Origin: Clostridiales bacterium
Lineage (GTDB): Bacteria; Bacillota; Clostridia; Oscillospirales; Oscillospiraceae
Assembly: GCA_029008095.1 (NCBI GenBank)
Contig: JAQXJB010000026.1
Span: forward strand, 25,880-89,879
DNA: 64,000 bases
Reading direction: 5' to 3'
Positions 29,518 to 39,042 of the stretch are shown here, piece after piece (the first letter of the stretch is position 1; each line of letters opens with the position of its first letter). The notes beneath the pieces were generated by a model. The model had not been told where the DNA came from. It did no database searches and saw only the letters and a list, made by a program, of their open reading frames with translations. The position numbers were made by a program, and so were the translations under genes.

Positions 29518-30360
29518 TCAGTTTTCTGTGATAGTATTATCGGATGCTGCCGCAACGTAGGGGATTTCCTTATCAAACTGCTTAATAAGGTTGCGGGGGC
29601 ACACATCAAAGCAGATGCCGCAGTGCTGACATTTGGAATAATCAATGCTGGACAAATTATGTTCCACATGGATAGCGCCGTGAGGACACTTCTTTTCGCA
29701 GAGCTTGCAGCCCATACAGCCCATCTCACAGAACTTGCGGGTAATAGCGCCCTTTTCGACATTATGACAGGGAACCGCAAAGCGGGCTGCATAGGGGATC
29801 ATTACGATCATATCCTTGGGACATGCGTTTTTGCAAGCCTCGCAGCCCTTGCAGGCCTCGCGGTCTACAACTGCGACGCCGCCAACAACATGTATAGCGT
29901 CGAACTTGCAGGCTTTGACGCAGTTTCCGTGTCCCAGACAGCCGTTTACACAGTAGTGCATACCGTTGCCGAGAGAGGCGTAGTCGGCAGCGCAGTCATC
30001 TATACCGACGTAATTATACTTGGTTGCGGCGCGATTGCCGCCGGAGCAGCGGACAAAAGCGACCATTGGCTCGGTGTGTTCTGCCTCAACGCCCATAATT
30101 GCAGAAATCTTTTGAGCCACGTCAGCGCCGCCGGGAGCACATTTATTGCATGGGGCGCCATTCTTAACCACAGCTTCGGCGTAGTTGCCGCAGCCCGCGA
30201 AACCGCAGCCGCCGCAGTTTGCACCGGGAAGAGCTTCGTGGATAGCTTCCTGACGGGGGTCTGTCTCAACGGCAAAAACCTTGGAGGCATAAGCGAGGAT
30301 GAATCCGAAAATTGCGCCGAGAATAGCGAGAACAGCAACGGCATAAAGAACAGTGATCAT
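29518..30360 (-). CDS. rnfB: Rnf electron transport complex subunit RnfB
   Basis: N-terminal TM, GANCGGCGFAGCGNYAEAVV, multiple CxxCxxCxxxC Fe-S motifs. Confidence 0.95.
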   Translation of the reverse strand: MITVLYAVAVLAILGAIFGFILAYASKVFAVETDPRQEAIHEALPGANCGGCGFAGCGNYAEAVVKNGAPCNKCAPGGADVAQKISAIMGVEAEHTEPMVAFVRCSGGNRAATKYNYVGIDDCAADYASLGNGMHYCVNGCLGHGNCVKACKFDAIHVVGGVAVVDREACKGCEACKNACPKDMIVMIPYAARFAVPCHNVEKGAITRKFCEMGCMGCKLCEKKCPHGAIHVEHNLSSIDYSKCQHCGICFDVCPRNLIKQFDKEIPYVAAASDNTITEN

Positions 30361-30375
30361 CTTGTCTCGACCTCC

Positions 30376-30963
30376 TTATATCTTCAGGCCGGAGAAGCCC
30401 ATGAACGCGAGGGCTATAAGTCCGGCCGCAATGAGAGCGATGGGAAAACCTTCAAAGGCCTTGGGACATTCGGAAGTGGCGTCCATACGCTCGCGTACGC
30501 TTGCGAAAAGCACGATAGCCAGCAGGAAGCCGAGGCCGCCGGTGAAGCCGTATACAACGCTTCCGAGGAAATTGTAGCCATTCTGCGTATTGAGCAGGGC
30601 AACACCGAGAACGGCACAGTTGGTAGTGATAAGCGGCAGATAAATGCCCAGAGCCTGATAAAGGGAGGGTATCATCTTCTGCAGGAACATTTCAACGAAC
30701 TGCACAAGAGAAGCGATAACAAGTATGTATGCAACGGTTTGCATAAACTCCAGATGCAAAGGTACAAGCAGGAATTCGTTGACAATGTAGCAGAAAATGG
30801 AAGCAACTGTCATAACGAAGGTAACGGCGACACCCATGCCTATGGCGGTATCTACCTTCTTGGAAACACCCATGAACGGACAAATGCCGAGGAACTGGGA
30901 AAATATAAAGTTCTCAATAAGGATAGCGCCGAGAGCAAGAGAAACGATTTCACCAAAACTCAT
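30376..30963 (-). CDS. rnfA: Rnf complex subunit RnfA
   Basis: LGAILIENFIFSQFLGICPFMGVSKKVDTAIGMGVAVTFVMT. Confidence 0.96.
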   Translation of the reverse strand: MSFGEIVSLALGAILIENFIFSQFLGICPFMGVSKKVDTAIGMGVAVTFVMTVASIFCYIVNEFLLVPLHLEFMQTVAYILVIASLVQFVEMFLQKMIPSLYQALGIYLPLITTNCAVLGVALLNTQNGYNFLGSVVYGFTGGLGFLLAIVLFASVRERMDATSECPKAFEGFPIALIAAGLIALAFMGFSGLKI

Positions 30964-31604
30964 TTCTGCGCCTCCTTTCTCTTCTTTTCAGCATTCTTGT
31001 TGCTTATATGCTGCATTGCCGCGATAAGGATGCCCAATACCAGGAAACCGCCGAAGGGCAGAATGATGAACAGGGTGGTGTACTCCTGGGGGAGAATACG
31101 TATTCCAGCGCCTTCAAATCCGAGTATACCGCCGCCGAAAGTACCGTTTCCGAAGAATTCACGGATAACGCACATGACTATAAGAACGAGGGTGTATCCA
31201 ATGCCCTGAGCAAGTCCGTCTATGGCTGAGGCCGCTACGGTGTTTTTGGATGCAAAGGATTCGGCGCGGGCAAGGATGATGCAGTTAACAACGATCAGGG
31301 GAATAAATACGCCGAGCGACTCCGATAGAGCAGGGAGAAAGGCCTGCATGATCAGGTCTACAATGGTAACAAAACCTGCGATAACTACTATGTATGCCGC
31401 GATTCTTATCTTGGCAGGAATGATCTTCCTGAGCAGGGAGATAACGACGTTGGAACACATTAGGATGATAGTAACAGAAAGACCCATGCCGATTCCGTTA
31501 AAAAGCGTGGTGGTAATGGCGAGGGTTGAGCACATACCCAGAAGCTGAACGAGAACAGGGTTATTGCTGGTCAGTCCCTCTTTGAACTGCTGCTTTATGT
31601 TCAC
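30960..31604 (-). CDS. rnfE: Rnf complex subunit RnfE
   Basis: NNPVLVQLLGMCSTLAITTTLFNGIGMGLSVTIILMCSNVVISLLRKIIP. Confidence 0.95.
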   Translation of the reverse strand: MNIKQQFKEGLTSNNPVLVQLLGMCSTLAITTTLFNGIGMGLSVTIILMCSNVVISLLRKIIPAKIRIAAYIVVIAGFVTIVDLIMQAFLPALSESLGVFIPLIVVNCIILARAESFASKNTVAASAIDGLAQGIGYTLVLIVMCVIREFFGNGTFGGGILGFEGAGIRILPQEYTTLFIILPFGGFLVLGILIAAMQHISNKNAEKKRKEAQK

Positions 31605-31620
31605 TTTTTCGCACCTCCTT

Positions 31621-32184
31621 TTAAGAATTCAGGCCGGCCACAGCGGCAAGCACCGCGTTTACGCCGCCGGTAACAGCTCGTGATGTTACGGTGGCGCCGG
31701 TAAGAGCCACTATCTCGCCGCCATCCTTGTTAACGGCAAGGACGCCGGTCTTTCCGATGAATTGCTCGCGGAAGCTGGTGTTGGAAGCGTTTGCGCCAAG
31801 ACCGGAGGTTTCGGACATTTTTACGATGGAGATGCCGGTGACAGCGCCATCGGTATCAACACCTACGACCATGTTGATAGTGCCGCCAAAGCCACTTGGG
31901 CTGACCTCGGAAACATATCCGAGAACATTTCCGGAGGCGTCGGAAGCCATATATATGGACTTGACAAGTCCGGTCTCGTCCGCATAAGCATCAACAGCGG
32001 CGTACGAATCCGCTTCAAGGACGGCGCTCATGGCGGCGTCGGTCTTTGCCTTGACGTTGGCGGCTATTTTATCGCGTGTGATAAAGTCTACTATTCCGAG
32101 AAGGAGTGAGACAACCGCTGTGACGGCGAAAAGAACTATTACCAGGCGGGCCATTGATTCTGGCTTTTTATTTGCTTCGGTCAT
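31621..32184 (-). CDS. rnfG: Rnf complex subunit RnfG (FMN-binding)
   Basis: N-terminal TM, FMN-binding domain with IVALTGATVTSRAVTGGVN (flavinylation TGAT motif). Confidence 0.93.
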   Translation of the reverse strand: MTEANKKPESMARLVIVLFAVTAVVSLLLGIVDFITRDKIAANVKAKTDAAMSAVLEADSYAAVDAYADETGLVKSIYMASDASGNVLGYVSEVSPSGFGGTINMVVGVDTDGAVTGISIVKMSETSGLGANASNTSFREQFIGKTGVLAVNKDGGEIVALTGATVTSRAVTGGVNAVLAAVAGLNS

Positions 32185-33236
32185 TATGCGTTCGCCTCCT
32201 TTTCAAGCTTTGCCGCTGCTTTGGCAGCCTTGAGCTTTGCCTTTTCAGCGAGCTTCATTTCGCGTGTATAGCCAAAGCGGCGAGGCATGGTAGCCTTATC
32301 AATGAGCCATACGCATATGTTCATAAGCAGGATCGCATAAGAGGTGCCCTCCGGGTAAGAACCGAAATAACGGATGAAAACAGTCAGAAGACCGCAGCCG
32401 ATACCGTAGATTATCTGGCCGACCGGGGTAATGGGAGAGGTGACGTAATCGGTGGCCATAAAGATAGCGCCAAGCATCACGCCGCCGCTGAAAAGATTCC
32501 ACGCCATCCAAATAAGGTTGTCATTGCCGCGGGGGAAAATAAAGGTGACAGCGGCAACGGTGAGCAGATAGGCCAGTGGGATGCGGGGAGAAATGACCCT
32601 GCGTATAACGAGATAAATACCGCCAAGCAGCAGGGCGAAGGCGGAAATCTCACCCATAGAGCCGCCAATCTGACCGAAGAATGCCTGCATGAGGTTTATT
32701 CCCTGGGGGAGAGCGGAATTGCTTAGGGAAGCCAAAGGTGTTGCGCCGGTGACAGCGTCGGTCATATTTACGGAGAAGAAAGAGTCGTAGCTGAGAGGGC
32801 TTACCCAGGTGGACATGACCACGGGGTAAGAGAAGAGAAAGGCCCTTGCAGCCAAAGCGGGATTCACAAAGTTTTTGCCAACGCCGCCAAAAAGCTGCTT
32901 TGCAATAACTATAGCGAAGAAATCACCCACGATAACGATCCAAAGCGGAGTTGATACGGGGAGACAGTAGGCCAGGAGCATGCCCGTGACTACTGCGGAA
33001 AGATCGCGTATTGTGTTATTCTTCTTCATGAGCTTGCGATATCCCCACTCGAACAGCATGCTGGCGGCCACGCTTACGCAGGTGAGTATAAGAGCGCGGA
33101 AACCGAACATATACATGGCAACTGCCAGAGCGGGTATAAGCGCGATGATAACGTCAAGCATGATGGAACTCGTATCCTCATCGGTACGCAGATGGGGAGA
33201 CGAGGAAATGGTAAGCTTAATATCTGTGTTTTGCAC
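32184..33236 (-). CDS. rnfD: Rnf complex subunit RnfD
   Basis: SSSPHLRTDEDTSSIMLDVIIALIPALA, NPALAARAFLFSYPVVMSTW, DAVTGATPLA flavinylation motif. Confidence 0.95.
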   Translation of the reverse strand: MQNTDIKLTISSSPHLRTDEDTSSIMLDVIIALIPALAVAMYMFGFRALILTCVSVAASMLFEWGYRKLMKKNNTIRDLSAVVTGMLLAYCLPVSTPLWIVIVGDFFAIVIAKQLFGGVGKNFVNPALAARAFLFSYPVVMSTWVSPLSYDSFFSVNMTDAVTGATPLASLSNSALPQGINLMQAFFGQIGGSMGEISAFALLLGGIYLVIRRVISPRIPLAYLLTVAAVTFIFPRGNDNLIWMAWNLFSGGVMLGAIFMATDYVTSPITPVGQIIYGIGCGLLTVFIRYFGSYPEGTSYAILLMNICVWLIDKATMPRRFGYTREMKLAEKAKLKAAKAAAKLEKEANA

Positions 33237-33255
33237 TATCAGTCACTCCCTTTCG

Positions 33256-34575
33256 TCACTTCTTTGCACGCAGAGCATTTACTCGCGCCTTGGCCATCCT
33301 GATGGACTGAGTCAGATTCAGACGACCGGGGCAGATGAAGGTGCAGCAGCCGCATTCGATGCAGTCGGTCACATGCAGCTTTTGCAGCATTGCGATATCA
33401 TTGGCTCGCTCGTACTGGTAGAGGCTGGTGGGTATAAGCTTCATTGGGCATGCGCTTACGCAGCGGCCGCAGCGGATGCAATTGGGTTCGGAAACGCTCT
33501 TGTCCTCCTTATCTGTTAGAACAAGGATGCAGTTTGTTCCCTTTACAACAGGTACGTCTATATCATATATGGCGATACCCATCATGGGGCCTCCCATAAG
33601 AACCTTGCTGGCATTGTCGGTCATACCTCCGGCCGCTTCTATCAGCTTGCGAAGGGGAGTGCCAACGCGAACGCGGAAGTTGCCTGGATTTTTTACGCCG
33701 GGGCCGGTAACGGTGACAACCCTGTCGATGGCAGGCATACCGGTTTTGACGGCTCTGTTGATACACCAGCAGGTGTAATCATTGAAAACTACGCAGCCAA
33801 CATCGGCAGGCAATCCGCCTGGAGGCACCTGACGGCCGGTGACGGACTGAATGAGCTGCTTTTCGGCACCCTGGGGATAACGGGTTTTGTGAACTTTCAG
33901 ACGGATGTCACCATTGTTGTCGGGAATAAGCTCGCGCAGCTTCTTAATGGATTCCTTCTTGTTGTTTTCCACAACAAAGGTAGCGTAGGGAAGCTCAAAT
34001 AGTTTGACGAGCATGCGGACACCGTCGAGCACTTCGTCGGGGTGCTCCAGCATAATGCGGTGATCAGCGGTTATGTATGGCTCGCACTCCGCGCCGTTTA
34101 TTATGATGTTGTCAGCTTTGCCGAGACCGCTGGTGATCTTGACGGCGGTTGGGAAAGCTGCGCCGCCCATACCTACAATACCGGCGTTGCGGATTATCTC
34201 GGTAAGAGCCTTTGGATCGGCCTCAACTTCGGCGGTGTGAGGTACTACGCTGGGGTCGAGCGTGTCCTGCATGTCATTGTCGATGACTATGGTCATTACC
34301 ATTTTGCCGTTGGCATGAAGCCTGGGCTCAATGGCAGACACTGTGCCGGAAACGCTGGCGTGAATATCTGCAGAAACAGCAGACGGGGCTTTGGCAATAA
34401 GCTGTCCGAAGTTTACATGGTCGCCAACATTAACAACAGGCTCACAGGGAGCGCCGATATGCAGGACGATCGGCATGAAAACCTGTTCAGGAGCTGGGAG
34501 AACCTGAATGGGACAGTTCTCAGAAAGAGCCTTGCCCTCAAACGGGTGGACGCCTCCGAAAAATTTGTGGGACAA
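33256..34575 (-). CDS. rnfC: Rnf complex subunit RnfC (probable TTG start)
   Basis: FFGGVHPFEGKALSENCPIQVLPAPEQVFMPIVLHIGAPCEPVV, IINGAECEPYITADHRIML, two CxxCGxCxxxCP clusters; SD AAAGAGGTG before TTG. Confidence 0.95.
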   Translation of the reverse strand: MSHKFFGGVHPFEGKALSENCPIQVLPAPEQVFMPIVLHIGAPCEPVVNVGDHVNFGQLIAKAPSAVSADIHASVSGTVSAIEPRLHANGKMVMTIVIDNDMQDTLDPSVVPHTAEVEADPKALTEIIRNAGIVGMGGAAFPTAVKITSGLGKADNIIINGAECEPYITADHRIMLEHPDEVLDGVRMLVKLFELPYATFVVENNKKESIKKLRELIPDNNGDIRLKVHKTRYPQGAEKQLIQSVTGRQVPPGGLPADVGCVVFNDYTCWCINRAVKTGMPAIDRVVTVTGPGVKNPGNFRVRVGTPLRKLIEAAGGMTDNASKVLMGGPMMGIAIYDIDVPVVKGTNCILVLTDKEDKSVSEPNCIRCGRCVSACPMKLIPTSLYQYERANDIAMLQKLHVTDCIECGCCTFICPGRLNLTQSIRMAKARVNALRAKK

Positions 34576-34819
34576 TTCGCACACCTCTTTTTTTAAAGTC
34601 CTGATGATTTGTACATATAAGGCAATGGGGCAAAACTGTACCGTATCACAGATGTATAACGGGGCTATTTTCGCCTTACTGCACAAATAATTTTTGCTTT
34701 AATATTAAACATAATATAACATAGAACAAAAAAAATGTCTATATTAAAAATTGAGCTATATGTCCAATCGGAACGTGTTCAAAATGTCGAAAATGCCAAG
34801 GTGTTTTAGCAGAATACCT

Positions 34820-34848
34820 TTGCAATAAAGCTTATGTTGTGATATTAT
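34820..34848 (+). promoter_or_regulatory. Putative sigma-A promoter (TTGCAA-17-TATTAT)
   Basis: TTGCAA 34820-34825, 17-nt spacer, TATTAT 34843-34848 upstream of ilvB. Confidence 0.6.
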
Positions 34849-34903
34849 TTTGACATGAATATTATGCGGTGTTGTGTTTAAAAAACATCTATATGGTGAT
34901 GCT

Positions 34904-36583
34904 ATGATAATGAAAGGCGCTTCCATAGTTATAAACTGCCTGCTTGAGCAGGGGGTGGATACTGTGTTCGGATACCCTGGAGTGAGTATACTCGAAGTAT
35001 ACGATGAACTGTATAAAAATAAAAACTCAATACGGCATGTTCTTTCTGCTCATGAGCAAGGAGCCGCACATGCGGCTGACGGCTATGCTCGGTCTACCGG
35101 CAGGGTTGGCGTATGCCTTGCCACATCCGGCCCTGGAGCTACAAATCTGGTAACGGGCATTGCTGCGGCGTTCATGGACTCTTCTCCTGTAGTGTTTATT
35201 ACCTGTAATGTTGACGAAAAGCTCCTTGGCAGAGACGCCTTTCAGGAGGTGGACATTGTAGGTATATCCATGCCAATAACCAAATGCAGCTATCTTATCG
35301 ACAGTCCCGAGGAGATAGCTGAGACCATGAGGGAGGCTTTCGCAATCGCCGGCGGCGGAAGACCCGGGCCTGTTCTTATCGATATAACCCATAACGCAAC
35401 GGCGGCAAAGGCTGACTATGAGTTCATACCAAAGGCAGAGCATATCAAGCGAGGACGGCTGTCCCGCATGCACCGTCGCGGCGATATGGGACTTAGACGG
35501 GAAGAGTTTCGGGAGGATGATATCAATATCCTTGCGGAAATGATCGCCGCTACAAGGAAGCCGTTAATTCTCGCGGGAGGCGGCGTTGTGCGCTCCGGCG
35601 CATCGGGCGCCCTTGAAAGGTTTGCGGAAAGCCGCGCTATTCCTGTTATATCAACTTTGATGGGCAGCGGCGTTATGCACGATACAAATCCGCTGTATTT
35701 AGGCATGGCCGGAAGCTACGGATGTCCGCAGGCTAATTACGCCCTGCAGAGCTGCGATATGCTGATAGCTGTCGGAGTGCGTTTTTCGGACAGGCTTACC
35801 GGAAAAACGGAATATTTCGCGCCCGAAGCAAAAATAGTTCACATTGATATCGACCGCTCGGAGATAGATAAAAATGTTGATACGGCTCACCATGTTGTAG
35901 GTGACGCCGGCGAGATATTGGAAAGCCTTGATGCGATATGCCCACGACCGGATATTGAAGCTTCATGGACAGAAGAATTGCGTCGGCGTATGGCACTGCA
36001 AGCTGTCGCCGTGAGCTTTCCCGAAGCTCTGATCCGCGCAATAAACCGGCTGTGTCCGGATGCGCTTATTGCTACCGATGTGGGACAGCACCAAATATGG
36101 ACATGCCGAAACTTCGATTTTTCATATCCGGGCCAGCTTATCACCAGCGGAGGATACGGAGCGATGGGCTTTGGTCTCGGCGCCGCCATAGGAGCAAAGG
36201 CCGGAAATCCTGAAAAAACAGTAATACATATAACGGGTGACGGCAGCTTCGGCATGAATATGACAGAGCTTGCAACGGAAGTCAGGGAAAAGCTGCCTGT
36301 CATAACCGTGATATTCAATAATTCAGCCCTTGGACTTGTTCGTCAGAATCAGCGCTTCAATTACGGCAGACGATATTCCCAGACCAGCCTTGGGGATATG
36401 GTCGATTACAAAGCATTGGCGGCAGCCTTTGGCATAGACGCTTTTCACGTGGAGGACCTGCCTCAGTTTGAAGCGGCGCTTGGTAATCTGCTTCGCTCCG
36501 GTAAGGGCGGCGTTATAGACTGTCTTATAGACAAGGATGAGTATATCAGACCAATGCTCGATAAAGGGAGGCTTACATACTGA
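34904..36583 (+). CDS. ilvB: Acetolactate synthase large subunit
   Basis: ThDP enzyme: GVDTVFGYPGVSILEVYDEL, HEQGAAHAADGYARSTGRVGVCLATSGPGATNLVTGIA, GDGSFGMNMTELATEV. Confidence 0.95.
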   Translation: MIMKGASIVINCLLEQGVDTVFGYPGVSILEVYDELYKNKNSIRHVLSAHEQGAAHAADGYARSTGRVGVCLATSGPGATNLVTGIAAAFMDSSPVVFITCNVDEKLLGRDAFQEVDIVGISMPITKCSYLIDSPEEIAETMREAFAIAGGGRPGPVLIDITHNATAAKADYEFIPKAEHIKRGRLSRMHRRGDMGLRREEFREDDINILAEMIAATRKPLILAGGGVVRSGASGALERFAESRAIPVISTLMGSGVMHDTNPLYLGMAGSYGCPQANYALQSCDMLIAVGVRFSDRLTGKTEYFAPEAKIVHIDIDRSEIDKNVDTAHHVVGDAGEILESLDAICPRPDIEASWTEELRRRMALQAVAVSFPEALIRAINRLCPDALIATDVGQHQIWTCRNFDFSYPGQLITSGGYGAMGFGLGAAIGAKAGNPEKTVIHITGDGSFGMNMTELATEVREKLPVITVIFNNSALGLVRQNQRFNYGRRYSQTSLGDMVDYKALAAAFGIDAFHVEDLPQFEAALGNLLRSGKGGVIDCLIDKDEYIRPMLDKGRLTY

Positions 36584-37143
36584 TGCAGAATAAAAGTGAA
36601 ATGCGGCTTCAGACCCTGTCTGTTCTCGTTGAAAACAGCGCCGGTGTACTTTCGCAGGTAACGCGGCTGTTTACAAGAAAGGGATATAATATTGAAAGCC
36701 TTGCGGTTGGAGTGACTAATGACCCGAACGTCTCCCGTATAACAATCATTCTCAATGGAACAGACAGAATGATTACGCTTCTTGAAAGCCAACTTTCCAA
36801 GCTGCTGCCAGTAATAAGCGTACAGCGTCTTACTGACACTGATGCCATCTACCGCGAATTTTTCCTCATAAAGGTTAAAGCCGAGACTCGGGACGCCAGG
36901 GACGAGATAATACAGATAGCAAATGTTTTCAGAGCCTCTATCGTGGATATGAGCAAGAACACGCTTATGCTGCAAATATCCGGAGACGCATCAAAGGCCG
37001 ACGCTATTTTGAAGCTTCTTTCAGAGTTCGGAATAATGGAAATGGCGAGAACGGGAATGATAGCCCTTGAGCGGGGAGAGAATACCATATATGACCTCAG
37101 CAAGAGCGGCGCGGAATTTGAAAGCGGAAAAACGCTGGAATGA
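36583..37143 (+). CDS. ilvN: Acetolactate synthase small (regulatory) subunit
   Basis: ACT domain QTLSVLVENSAGVLSQVTRLFTRKGYNIESLAVGVTNDPNVSRITIIL; overlaps ilvB stop. Confidence 0.95.
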   Translation: MQNKSEMRLQTLSVLVENSAGVLSQVTRLFTRKGYNIESLAVGVTNDPNVSRITIILNGTDRMITLLESQLSKLLPVISVQRLTDTDAIYREFFLIKVKAETRDARDEIIQIANVFRASIVDMSKNTLMLQISGDASKADAILKLLSEFGIMEMARTGMIALERGENTIYDLSKSGAEFESGKTLE

Positions 37144-37158
37144 CGGGAGGTAATGCGG

Positions 37159-38178
37159 ATGATTGGCGATAGAGACGGCAAGGAAAATAAGTTGTTTGTT
37201 ATATTTATAATACTTGCTGTTATCATCGGTGGGCTTATGCTCCTGTGGGGACAGTACAATTCCGCACAGCAGGTTTTTGAGATAGGGTTTCTGAATTACA
37301 GAGTTGACGAACAGCTTGCAAATGATGAGAATTACATATTCTCAGAGGGCGATGCTGCCAAGTACAATGATATGCTTGCTTCGGCAAATGAATGGAAGGC
37401 TTCAGCAGGCGGCGTTGAAAAAAGCTGTACCGGCGAGACTGTGACCGCGATTTTTGGTGATTTTGCTGCGGCCGATATAAGCTATACTGTTTATGATCAA
37501 AGCTCAGACACTACGGTTTTTCTTCTGCATGGCTATAATGAAACTGCGGATGACGCAGCCATTTTCGCGCCTTATTGGTGGGAGAAGGGCTATAATATAA
37601 TTATTCCAAGGCTGATCCGCCCAATGGGAGAGGGGGTGGCGCTGACTACTTTTGGCGTTTATGAGCAGTATGATATTTATGATATTATTCGCGCCGAAGG
37701 TCTTGAGCAAGAAAAGGTAGTGCTTCATGGGCGGGGAACAGGCGCTGCCGCCGCGCTGCTCATTGCCGGGAACAAGGATTACCCGTGCGGCATAGACCTT
37801 GTTGTTTCAGATTCCGTTTATGCCACACTGAACGGATTGAAAATTGAGCAGCTTCAGGCACAGTTCCGCCTTGGTGAGTTTCTTACCGGAAGTATTATGA
37901 CTAAAATAGTAAATGCACAGCTTGGATTTGATATGAGTGATATTGAGATAACCAAAGCCGCATCTGCCAGCGAAGTGCCAAAATTTTTTGTTTGCGGAGG
38001 AGCGGACAATTTTATCAGCAAGAATGAGACCTATGCTGTATATACGGAAGCCGCGGGAGAAAAAGCCTTGCTTACCGTGGATGAAGCGAAAAACCGCATG
38101 GCATACACCGAATCTTATTTTGGAAGCAAAGAGTACCAGTCAAAGCTCGATGAATTTGTATACAACAATCTAAAATAA
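37159..38178 (+). CDS. Membrane-anchored alpha/beta hydrolase
   Basis: N-terminal TM anchor, TTVFLLHGYNETADDAAIFAPYWWEKGYNIIIP, VVLHGRGTGAAAALLIAG (GxGxG-like nucleophile elbow region). Confidence 0.75.
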   Translation: MIGDRDGKENKLFVIFIILAVIIGGLMLLWGQYNSAQQVFEIGFLNYRVDEQLANDENYIFSEGDAAKYNDMLASANEWKASAGGVEKSCTGETVTAIFGDFAAADISYTVYDQSSDTTVFLLHGYNETADDAAIFAPYWWEKGYNIIIPRLIRPMGEGVALTTFGVYEQYDIYDIIRAEGLEQEKVVLHGRGTGAAAALLIAGNKDYPCGIDLVVSDSVYATLNGLKIEQLQAQFRLGEFLTGSIMTKIVNAQLGFDMSDIEITKAASASEVPKFFVCGGADNFISKNETYAVYTEAAGEKALLTVDEAKNRMAYTESYFGSKEYQSKLDEFVYNNLK

Positions 38179-38194
38179 CATAAGGAGCGTACAT

Positions 38195-39037
38195 ATGAAA
38201 ACTAAAATTACTGCGGACAGCACCTGTGACCTCAGCAAAGAGCTTATAGAAAAATATAATATAAGAATAATTCCGCTTCACATAATCAACGCCGATAATG
38301 TTGATTATCTTGACGGAATTGACATTAAGCCTAATGATATCTTCGACTATGTTGACCGCGAAAATAAGACCTGTCATACGGCGGCTATCAACATTGAGGA
38401 ATTGGAAACAGTATTCAAAGAGGAACTGGCGGAGAATGATGCTGTTGTCCATATCAGCATCAGCAGTGATTTCTCGGCCTGCTATCAGAACGCCTGCATA
38501 GCAGCCGAAGTTGGAAACGTCTATGTTATCGATTCCCGCAATCTTTCAACCGGAGGCGGACTTGTTGTCCTTGATGCGGCCCGAATGGCGCAGGAGGGTG
38601 TTGACCCAGCGGAGATCAAGGCAAGACTTGACGAAAAGACGGAAAAGGTTGAGGCCAGCTTTGTTATTGATACTCTCAAGTATCTGCATAAAGGGGGCCG
38701 CTGCTCCGCTCTGGTAGCTCTTGGCGCTAATGTTCTCTCACTCAAGCCCTGCATTGAAGTTAAGGGCGGCAAGATGGTAGTGGGTAAGAAGTACCGCGGC
38801 AGTTTCGATAAGGCTATCAGGAACTATGTAAAGGATCGCCTTATCAATCGTGACGATATAGACTATTCACGAGTATTTATCACACACTGCATGTGTTCAG
38901 ACGAGTTAGTTTCCGCGGTACGCGAAATAGTGGAAGATCTTGGGCAGTTTGAAGAGATCCTTATTACCGACGCAGGCTGCACCGTAAGCAATCATTGCGG
39001 ACCCAATACCCTGGGAATACTGTTCTACAGAAAGTAA
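38195..39037 (+). CDS. DegV family fatty-acid-binding protein
   Basis: KITADSTCDLSKELIEKYNIRIIPLHI, SFVIDTLKYLHKGGRCSALVALGANVLSLKPCIEV. Confidence 0.95.
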   Translation: MKTKITADSTCDLSKELIEKYNIRIIPLHIINADNVDYLDGIDIKPNDIFDYVDRENKTCHTAAINIEELETVFKEELAENDAVVHISISSDFSACYQNACIAAEVGNVYVIDSRNLSTGGGLVVLDAARMAQEGVDPAEIKARLDEKTEKVEASFVIDTLKYLHKGGRCSALVALGANVLSLKPCIEVKGGKMVVGKKYRGSFDKAIRNYVKDRLINRDDIDYSRVFITHCMCSDELVSAVREIVEDLGQFEEILITDAGCTVSNHCGPNTLGILFYRK

Positions 39038-39042
39038 GAGAT

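Noticed and set aside
29461-31209. 582-aa plus-strand ORF across rnfB/rnfA/rnfE
   Set aside because: Antisense shadow ORF; the rnf genes on the minus strand have clear family motifs.
34700-34903. T-box or leucine attenuator upstream of ilvBN
   Set aside because: No T-box sequence, no Leu/Val/Ile-rich leader peptide and no terminator visible between the promoter and ilvB.
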